DNA of 64,000 nucleotides from a bacterium (GTDB taxonomy: Bacteria > Bacillota > Bacilli > Lactobacillales > Streptococcaceae). The notes beneath the pieces are model-generated. The model did no database searches. It saw nothing but the letters and a program-made list of their open reading frames with translations, and was not told where the DNA came from. Position 1 is the first letter of the stretch; each line of letters begins with the position of its first letter. Location: contig CAJNBP010000008.1 of the NCBI GenBank assembly GCA_905221035.1, positions 9,287 through 73,286 on the forward strand. The letters run 5' to 3'. A program made the position numbers and the translations under genes. Below, in pieces: positions 54,328 to 61,600 of the stretch.

Positions 54328-55507
54328 TCTCACTACCCATAAATGCTTTCAAGCGACTAACTGCTTCTTTAAGCGTGTCTAGGTCTGTCGCATAGCTGAG
54401 GCGTACATTTTCTGGCGCTCCAAAACCTGCTCCCGTTACCAAGGCCACTTCGGCTTCTTCTAAGATAGCGGTTGTAAAGTCTGTCACATCGGTATAGCCT
54501 TTCATCTCCATTGCCTTTTTGACATTTGGGAAGAGATAGAAAGCTCCTTGCGGTTTGACCACTTCAAATCCTGGTATTTCCGCAAGAAGGGGATAGATAG
54601 TATTGAGACGTTCTTCAAAAGCCTGACGCATGTTTTCTACAGTATCTTGCTCTCCTGATAGGGCCTCAACTGCTGCATACTGGGCTACAGCTGACGGATT
54701 AGAGGTTGTTTGACCAGCAATCTTAGACATGGCAGCAATAATATCTGCTTCACCGACAGCATAGCCAATCCGCCAACCGGTCATGGCATAGGTTTTAGAC
54801 ACACCATTGATGACAACTGTTTGCTTACGAATTGCTTCAGATAAGCTAGAAATCGGTGTGAATTCATGACCATTATAGACCAAGCGACCATAGATATCAT
54901 CTGCTAGGATGAGAATATCCTTTTCTACAGCCCAGTTCCCGATTGCCAAGAGTTCCTCGCGAGTGTAAATCATACCTGTAGGATTAGATGGCGAATTTAG
55001 CACCAAAACCTTGGTTTTGTCTGTGCGAGCTGCTTCCAACTGCTCTACAGTCACCTTAAAATGATTGTCTTCCTTAGCAGGAACAAAGACTGGGACACCC
55101 TCAGCCATCTTGACCTGGTCTCCATAACTCACCCAGTAAGGGGTTGGGATAATCACTTCATCACCTGGATTGACCACAGCCATAAAGAAGGTATAAAGAG
55201 AATATTTGGCTCCCGCAGCGACTGTCACTTGATTTGGCGCCACAGAATAGCCGTAAAAGCGCTCAAAGTAGCTATTGACCGCCGCCTTAAGCTCTGGCAG
55301 ACCTGAGGTTACTGTATAAAAAGAAGCACGCCCATCTCGAATCGATGCAATGGCGGCATCTTGGATATTTTTTGGAGTAGTGAAATCTGGCTCACCCAAG
55401 GTTAGAGACAGGATATCTCTTCCCTCAGCCTTGAGTGCTTTGGCACGGGCTCCAGCAGCCAAGGTCACACTTTCTTCCATTTCTAAAACACGGTTGGATA
55501 GTTTCAT
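54320..55507 (-). CDS. aspC: Aspartate aminotransferase-type PLP aminotransferase
   Basis: A 395-residue class I aminotransferase. ILSLTLGEPDFTTPKNI, VLNSPSNPTGMIYTREEL, LADDIYGRLVYNG, the PLP lysine in VINGVSKTYAMTGWRIGY and the C-terminal VRLSYATDLDTL are all present and match the AspB/AspC Ib group, which makes aspartate from oxaloacetate and glutamate. Its ATG overlaps the stop of the TseB-like gene (ATGA). Aspartate supply next to asnS repeats the ypmB-aspB-asnS order of Bacillus. Confidence 0.93.
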   Translation of the reverse strand: MKLSNRVLEMEESVTLAAGARAKALKAEGRDILSLTLGEPDFTTPKNIQDAAIASIRDGRASFYTVTSGLPELKAAVNSYFERFYGYSVAPNQVTVAAGAKYSLYTFFMAVVNPGDEVIIPTPYWVSYGDQVKMAEGVPVFVPAKEDNHFKVTVEQLEAARTDKTKVLVLNSPSNPTGMIYTREELLAIGNWAVEKDILILADDIYGRLVYNGHEFTPISSLSEAIRKQTVVINGVSKTYAMTGWRIGYAVGEADIIAAMSKIAGQTTSNPSAVAQYAAVEALSGEQDTVENMRQAFEERLNTIYPLLAEIPGFEVVKPQGAFYLFPNVKKAMEMKGYTDVTDFTTAILEEAEVALVTGAGFGAPENVRLSYATDLDTLKEAVSRLKAFMGSEND

Positions 55508-55992
55508 AGGCCCTCCTTATTGACCAATGCTCCTGTTTCAAAATCTACTAGATAAAAATCAGAACCTGACTTGACTTCCCAGATTGGCTTATCTTGATAA
55601 CGGCCAAAAGTTATCTTGTCAATCTCGCCAGCTCCTTTTTCCTTAGAAACCGCTTCTGCTTTTTCTTGTGAAACACCCTGATTTAGCTGATAAACGTAAA
55701 TCTTATGGTCATCTTTCCCAATCAGGACAGCAAGTGCTTCTTGTTTTTTATTACGACCAAGAACGCTATAATAGGATTCCAAGCCATTGTATAAGTCAAC
55801 CTGATCAGCCTGCTCTAATCCTGCATACTGCTGAGCTAATTTTTCTCCTTCACTTTTAGCTGTTTTATAGGGTTTCATGCCGAGAGAAACCAGATACAGA
55901 AAGGAAGCACTGATAACCACAAACAAAATCGTCATCCCTAGACCATACTGCCACAGTAGATTATTTTTTGCTTTGTTTTGTCTTTTTTTCAC
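55504..55992 (-). CDS. TseB/YpmB-like membrane-anchored protein (DUF5590)
   Basis: A 162-residue protein with a basic N-terminus, one TM helix (about residues 15-38) and an extracytoplasmic domain of cystatin/PepSY-like strands: VDLYNGLESYYSVLGRNKKQEALAVLIG and ITFGRYQDKPIWEVKSGSDFYLVDFETG. This matches YpmB, renamed TseB in Bacillus, where it supports the elongation penicillin-binding protein. The start is GTG at 55992. The conserved position directly before aspC supports the assignment; a role with a streptococcal PBP is inference. Confidence 0.8.
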   Translation of the reverse strand: MKKRQNKAKNNLLWQYGLGMTILFVVISASFLYLVSLGMKPYKTAKSEGEKLAQQYAGLEQADQVDLYNGLESYYSVLGRNKKQEALAVLIGKDDHKIYVYQLNQGVSQEKAEAVSKEKGAGEIDKITFGRYQDKPIWEVKSGSDFYLVDFETGALVNKEGL

Positions 55993-56039
55993 TCGTCTAT
56001 TTTACCATCTATTGGGCTTTATTACAAGCGAATGCAAGA

Positions 56040-56146
56040 ATACTCTTCGAAAACCTCTTCAAACCACGTCAGCTTCACCTTGCCGTACTCAAGTACTGTC
56101 TTCGGCTAGCTTCCTAGTTTGCTCTTTGATTTTCATTGAGTATAAG
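56040..56146. repeat. BOX element (boxA-boxC, no full boxB)
   Basis: Begins ATACTCTTCGAAAACCTCTT, has a short CCGTACTCAAGTACTG inverted repeat in place of boxB and ends TTTGATTTTCATTGAGTATA. About 107 bases. Confidence 0.9.
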
Positions 56147-56238
56147 CAACCAATTCTATTTCTTCCTTCAAATCAAATCGATTTTTCTTGTTTAAAACCG
56201 AGCAAGAAAAGTAAAGACAGCTCCAAAATCAACCTATT

Positions 56239-56269
56239 AAAAAACTTGAGCTTTGGTACTCAAGTTTTT
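56239..56269 (-). terminator. Terminator of the MFS transporter gene
   Basis: AAAAACTTGAG / CTCAAGTTTTT perfect arms with an eight-base loop, 16 bases after the stop codon. Confidence 0.85.
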
Positions 56270-56284
56270 AGAAATTCTTTTAAT

Positions 56285-57481
56285 CTATGGAATTATTTTA
56301 TCATCTATTCTTTTAGCCATTTTGCCTAAAAAAATAGGTAGTAGAAGGCTAATTATGACTAAGAAGGATCCTAAATAAAGAAATGCTACTACAAAGCCTA
56401 AATGGTCAATCAACCAGCCTGTCAGTGGAAAGAACACAATCATACTTAGGCTAAACATCATAGAATAGACACTCAGCATGGTTGCCCTTACTTCACTTGG
56501 AAGGCGCTCTTGCAAATCATTGTCAAAAATCGGCTGAAAAAGAGCATATAGAGCATTGCTAATCAAATAAATCAAAATATAGATTAGAGGTGTCCCAAAG
56601 TAGGACAGCATATAGGTGACTCCAGTCAGCAGGACGAGGATAGGGAAAAGCTTCAAGGCAGCATAGTTCTTTCCAATCTTACTCGCTAGATAGACTGCGA
56701 CGATATTTAAGAGACTACCAAGTAGCATAACTGCTGAAATTTGCCAACTACTTAAATCTGGTAACTGATTTTGATAGTAAAAATAAAACATGCACATGAG
56801 TGTTCCGACAATCTGAGACAAAATCATCCAGTTGAAGAGCATGGGATTTCGCTCCAACTCTTCCTTAACAGTCCAAATAATCTGTTTCATAGTCACACTA
56901 TCAGCTTTTTCTACCTTGACACTGGGTTCTTTCAACATCCAAATCAGGAAAAGAACTATGATAGAAGTGGCAATCATGATATAGTAGGTCAGGTGCAATT
57001 GACCATGGACAAAAAATCCTGCCAAAACTGTCCCCAAAGACCGAGTTCCTTCTGCTACTCCTGATAGGAAGCTTGAAATGGATAGATAACGCTCCTTTAG
57101 TCCAGCCTCTACAGCCGAGTCATAGACCATTGCTGCGCTTGTTCCTGAATCAAAATTATAAGACAAGGCACTCACCGCCATAGCTAGGGCATAAATCCAA
57201 AAATTTCCCTGCCCAACCAACATAAGAATAGAAGACACAATTCCTGCTATTCGACTTAAATAAAGATTGGTCTTATAGGAATAACGGTCAGCTAACATAC
57301 CAGATGGAATTTCACAGAGAAGACTGGTCGTATGAAAAATACTTTCCAGAAGTCCAATCTGCCAAAGAGACATTCCGTTTTGACTGAGAAAGAGAATCCA
57401 AAAACTGGTAATCCCTAAAAATGCAAAAAACTCAACTCCAGCCATCAGGCCAATATTTTTCCGATAATTTCTTATTAACAT
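56285..57481 (-). CDS. Major facilitator superfamily transporter
   Basis: A 398-residue, 12-TM MFS protein. WQIGLLESIFHTTSLLCEIPSGMLADRYSYKTNLYLSR includes the loop 2-3 motif (GxLADRYxxK) typical of the superfamily, and FFPLTGWLIDHLGFVVAF lies in the C-terminal half. It resembles streptococcal uncharacterised drug/metabolite exporters; substrate unknown. The ATG at 57481 is preceded by AAAGGAG; an upstream in-frame ATG at 57526 sits inside an inverted repeat and lacks a ribosome site. Confidence 0.85.
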   Translation of the reverse strand: MLIRNYRKNIGLMAGVEFFAFLGITSFWILFLSQNGMSLWQIGLLESIFHTTSLLCEIPSGMLADRYSYKTNLYLSRIAGIVSSILMLVGQGNFWIYALAMAVSALSYNFDSGTSAAMVYDSAVEAGLKERYLSISSFLSGVAEGTRSLGTVLAGFFVHGQLHLTYYIMIATSIIVLFLIWMLKEPSVKVEKADSVTMKQIIWTVKEELERNPMLFNWMILSQIVGTLMCMFYFYYQNQLPDLSSWQISAVMLLGSLLNIVAVYLASKIGKNYAALKLFPILVLLTGVTYMLSYFGTPLIYILIYLISNALYALFQPIFDNDLQERLPSEVRATMLSVYSMMFSLSMIVFFPLTGWLIDHLGFVVAFLYLGSFLVIISLLLPIFLGKMAKRIDDKIIP

Positions 57482-57492
57482 CTTTTCTCCTT

Positions 57493-57532
57493 TAACAAGT
57501 GTATTATTATTTCTTTTGTCCGTCACTTGTTA
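57493..57532 (-). promoter_or_regulatory. Inverted repeat just upstream of the MFS ribosome site
   Basis: Perfect nine-base arms TAACAAGTG (57493-57501) and CACTTGTTA (57524-57532), 22 bases apart. The proximal arm ends only a few bases before AAAGGAG. It could be a regulator operator or an RNA hairpin affecting translation. Confidence 0.55.
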
Positions 57533-57791
57533 ATCTGTGCCTTACATGATCTCCACCCCTTTTAGAAGCATTCTTCAATGCCATTATTGTTCCTTTAATG
57601 ATTTATGAAATGATACCGGAAAATAGCTGTTCTACGGTTTCTATTGTGAGTTTTCTTGTTTATTTTAGCACTTATGTCATCGTATTACAAGAGAATATGG
57701 GAATACTCTTCGAAAATCGAATGCATTCCAGTCGCAAGTGACTTTAGTTTCTGCAGTTTTATAGTTTTCAAATTATCTTTGAGCAAATTTC
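57533..57791. other. Intergenic region with a possible membrane-protein remnant and a truncated boxA
   Basis: On plus, about 57548-57741 reads as an open hydrophobic stretch (LLEAFFNAIIVPLMIYEM; VSIVSFLVYFSTYVIVLQ) with no start or ribosome site, possibly the decayed end of a membrane protein. At 57702-57718 the sequence AATACTCTTCGAAAATC matches the first bases of boxA, then diverges, so a BOX insertion has been truncated here. Confidence 0.35.
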
Positions 57792-57820
57792 TTGCAAGTC
57801 CTTTTGTTTTGTTGTAATAT
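57792..57820 (+). promoter_or_regulatory. Promoter of the FMN reductase gene with overlapping palindrome
   Basis: TTGCAA (57792-57797), 17-base spacer, TAATAT (57815-57820). An imperfect palindrome with GTTGT / ACAAC arms (about 57811-57833) covers the -10 and could be an operator. Confidence 0.55.
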
Positions 57821-57872
57821 ATTTTATAACAACGAGAGAGTTCTCGGAAATTTAAGAAAAAGGAGACACATC

Positions 57873-58418
57873 ATGTCTAAAAAAGTATTATTTATCGTCG
57901 GATCCCTACGCCAAGGTTCTTTCAACCACCAAATGGCCCTTGAAGCTGAGAAAGCACTTGCTGGTAAAGCGGAAGTTAGCTACCTCGATTATTCAGCCCT
58001 TCCTCTCTTCAGCCAAGATTTGGAAGTTCCAACTCACCCAGCTGTAGAGGCTGCTCGTGAAGCGGTTCTCGCTGCTGATGCCATCTGGATTTTCTCTCCA
58101 GTCTACAACTTCTCTATCCCTGGAACAGTGAAAAACTTGCTTGATTGGCTATCTCGTGCCCTTGACTTGTCTGATACACGTGGCGCTTCTGCCCTTCAAG
58201 ACAAGTTTGTCACAGTATCGTCTGTAGCCAATGCAGGTCACGATCAACTTTTCGCTATCTACAAAGACCTCTTGCCATTTATCCGTACACAAATCGTTGG
58301 CGATTTCACTGCTGCACGTGTTAATGACTCTGCTTGGGCAGACGGAAAATTGGTTCTCGAAGAATCAGTCCTAAACTCACTTGAAAAACAAGCTCAAGAC
58401 TTGGTTAATGCGATCTAG
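57873..58418 (+). CDS. NADPH-dependent FMN reductase family protein
   Basis: A 181-residue flavodoxin-like reductase. VLFIVGSLRQGSFNHQMALEAEKAL is the FMN phosphate-binding opening (GSLRxGSxN), and IWIFSPVYNFSIPGTVKNLLDWLSR is the conserved isoalloxazine/NADPH segment of the YieF/ChrR group. It reduces quinones or flavins with NAD(P)H. The ATG at 57873 has AAGGAG seven bases upstream; longer in-frame versions overlap the promoter. It converges on the right-hand adhesin gene, with two hairpins between. Confidence 0.92.
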   Translation: MSKKVLFIVGSLRQGSFNHQMALEAEKALAGKAEVSYLDYSALPLFSQDLEVPTHPAVEAAREAVLAADAIWIFSPVYNFSIPGTVKNLLDWLSRALDLSDTRGASALQDKFVTVSSVANAGHDQLFAIYKDLLPFIRTQIVGDFTAARVNDSAWADGKLVLEESVLNSLEKQAQDLVNAI

Positions 58419-58476
58419 TCATCACTAATCGCTAGTCTAAAACAGACAATCGGACAGACTTTTAGCCCTCTATATA

Positions 58477-58519
58477 AAAGAACTAGACAATTCATCAACA
58501 ATCGAATGACTAGTTCTTG
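58477..58519 (+). terminator. Hairpin 1 after the FMN reductase gene
   Basis: AAGAACTAG / CTAGTTCTT arms with a 25-base loop; no strong T run follows on plus. Confidence 0.5.
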
Positions 58520-58526
58520 AAATACA

Positions 58527-58583
58527 AAAAAAGAACTAGAGTTCTCACAAATGAGTGAGTTTTCTAGTTCTTTTTGATTTACA
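58527..58583. terminator. Bidirectional terminator between FMN reductase and right-hand adhesin
   Basis: AAAAAGAACTAGA / TCTAGTTCTTTTT outer arms plus inner ACTCAC...GTGAG-like pairing; A and T runs on both sides serve both convergent genes. Confidence 0.85.
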
Positions 58584-58631
58584 AAGACTTCATGTAGGGA
58601 AAGCTACTAAGGATCAGATGAGATCATCTAT

Positions 58632-61600
58632 TTAAGCTTCCTCTTCATCGTCTTTTTTCTTTTTAGCAAATAGCAAACCAAATGCGCCAAGAAGAGAGAG
58701 AACTCCTAATGCACCTGTAGCACGGTCTTCTTGTGTACCAGTATTTGGCAATACTGCTTGATTTTGAGAAGGGGCTACCTGAGCATCAACTGTTTCTACC
58801 TTATCAGCCAATTGACTCGGTACTTCAACTGTTTGACTTGGTTGTTCAGCCGGTTGAGTAGTTGGCACCTCAGCAGGGGTAGCAATATCCGGTCTAGGAT
58901 TTGTATCGTCAGATGGTGCAGCTGGTCTTTGCTGAGCGTCACCTGTTGGTCTAACTGGACTCACTTTCCTGAAGACGTGAGTTACAACGTCACCTTTAGT
59001 TTCTGTTCTTACAAATACATATCCTTCAATTTCACCATGTTCAAATGCTTCATTGGCTTCACCTAATACCGATGGAGCTTTGGCATCCGCTGGTTTCAAT
59101 TCATGACCTTGTTCATCAGTCCATTTAGTGATGATTAACTGAACTTTAGGTAATTGTACTGGATCTGGAAGCTCTCCATTTACTGCACCATGGAATTCTG
59201 GGACTTCATGAGCCGGAGCATCTGGGGTGTTTACTCCACCATTAAATTCCGGAATTTTCAAAACTTCTGGTTCACCTTTTGCATATGCAAATAACAATTC
59301 ATCACGAGGAATGTTATGACTGACATTTGTTTCTGGATCAGTGATTGTTACATTGCCATCTGAAGCAACAATTACATCTTTTCCTGGATTTGCTTTTTTC
59401 ACATTTTTCTTAACTTTATCTTGTTCAGCTTGTGTTAAGTTATCAGGATTTTTCACTGGTACTTTTTCTTTAGGAACCACTGGAGTAAAGTCTTTAGGAT
59501 TAACTGTAATTGTAACTTCAACGTCTTCTGTACTTCTGTCTTGATAAGTTACAGTTACTACTCCTTTTTTCTCACCATGTTTAGAAGTATCTGGAACTTT
59601 ACTATCTTTCCATTCAAATGTTGAACCTTCTGGTAAATCTTTAACATTATGAATACTATCTTTTGCTAGTGGGACTTGAGCATGTTCCACTGTTTGGGCC
59701 TTCGGTTGTGGATCATAATCATCTTTTTGTGGTGTTACTTCAACCGTTACCGTTACTTCCTCTGTACTCTTGTCTGGGTAGGTGATTAATACTTTGCCTG
59801 GTTTACTTCCTGGTGTTGTATTGGTATCTGGTTTTTCTGTCCATGTGTAGGTTGTACCACTTGGTAAGCCATCTGCATTGATACTTCCTTCTGCACTTGG
59901 CTCACTGCCGTGTTTGGCCGTTTGACCTGGTTGCTTCGCAGTTGGATTGAACGTTTCTTTTTGTTTCTTAACTGTAATTGGGACTGTGACTTCATCGACT
60001 GTTCCGTCAGGGTATGTTACTAACGCTACGGTTGGATGACTGCCTGGTGTATTCACAACTGGCGTGTCTTTCCATGTGACCCTTGTGCCGCTTGGTAAGC
60101 CGGTTTTATCAACACTGTCTTCTGCCTTTGGCACAGTTCCATTATCAACCGTTTGGGCTTTTGGCTGTGGATCGTAATCATCTTTTTGTGGCGTTACTTC
60201 AACCGTTACCGTCACTTCTTCCGTACTTTGGTCTGGGTAAGTGATTAATACTTTTCCTGATTTGCTTCCTGGTGTTGAATTTGTGTCTGGTTTTTCTACC
60301 CATGTGTAGGTTGTACCTTTTGGCAGATTTTCTGTGTTAATACTTCCTTCTGCACTTGGGTCACTGCCGTGTTTAGCTGTTGGAGCTGGATCTTTTGCCG
60401 TTGGATTGAACGTTTCTTTTTGTTCTTTCACCGTGATTGGGACTGTAACCTCATCTTCCGTTCCATCTGGATAGGTGACTAAGGCTACACTTGGATGTGC
60501 TCCTGGTGTACTTACATCTGGTGTCGTCTTCCATGTGACTCTTGTTCCGCTTGGTAAGCCGGTTTTGTTTACACTTGTTTCTGGATCTGGTACATGACCA
60601 TTGTCCACTTCTTGCGCTATTGCGGTTGGGGTGTATTCATCATTTTGCGGAGTTACGTTTACTGTTACACTCACTTCTTCCGTACTCTTATCTGGATATG
60701 TGATTAATACTTTTCCTGTCTTACTTCCTGGTTTACTTGTGTCTGGTTGTTCTGACCAGCTATAGTTTGTTCCTGCTGGTAAGTCATTTGTATTAATACT
60801 TTTCTCTGGATTTGGTACTTCGTTGTGACGAACAGTTTGGTTCGGTTCTTTTGCCGTTGGATTGAACGTTTCTTTTTGTTCTTTCACCGTAATTGGCACT
60901 GTGACTTCATCTTCCGTTCCATCTGGATAGTGGACTAAGGCTACACTTGGATGACTGCCTAGTGTACTTACATCTGGCCTTGTCTTCCATGTGACTCTTG
61001 TTCCATCTGGTAAACCTGTCTTATCAACACTGTCTTCTGCATTTGGCACTGTCCCGTTATCCATCGTTTGTGGTTTCGGTTGTGGATCATAATCATCTTT
61101 TTGTGGCGTTACTTCAACAGTGACGTTTACTTCTTCTGTACTGTTATCTGGGTAGGTGATTAATACTTTCCCCGGTTTGTTTCCTGGAGTTGTATTGGTA
61201 TCTGGTTTTTCTACCCATGTGTAGGTTGTACCACTTGGTAAGCCATCGGTATTGATACTGCCTTCTGCACTTGGCTCACTACCGTGTTTTGCCGTTTGAC
61301 CTGGTTCTTTTGCCGTTGGATTGAACGTTTCTTTTTGTTCTTTCACCGTGATTGGGACTGTGACTTCATCGACTGTTCCGTCTGGATATGTCACTAAGGC
61401 TACGGTTGGATGACTGCCTGGTGTACTTACATCTGGCGTTGTATTCCATGTAACCCTTGTGCCTTCTGGTAAGCCTGTCTTATCTACACTGTCTTCTGCG
61501 TTCGGTACTGTGCCATTATCAACCGTTTGGGCTTTTGGCTGTGGATCGTAATCATCTTTTTGTGGCGTTACTTCAACCGTTACCGTCACTTCTTCCGTAC

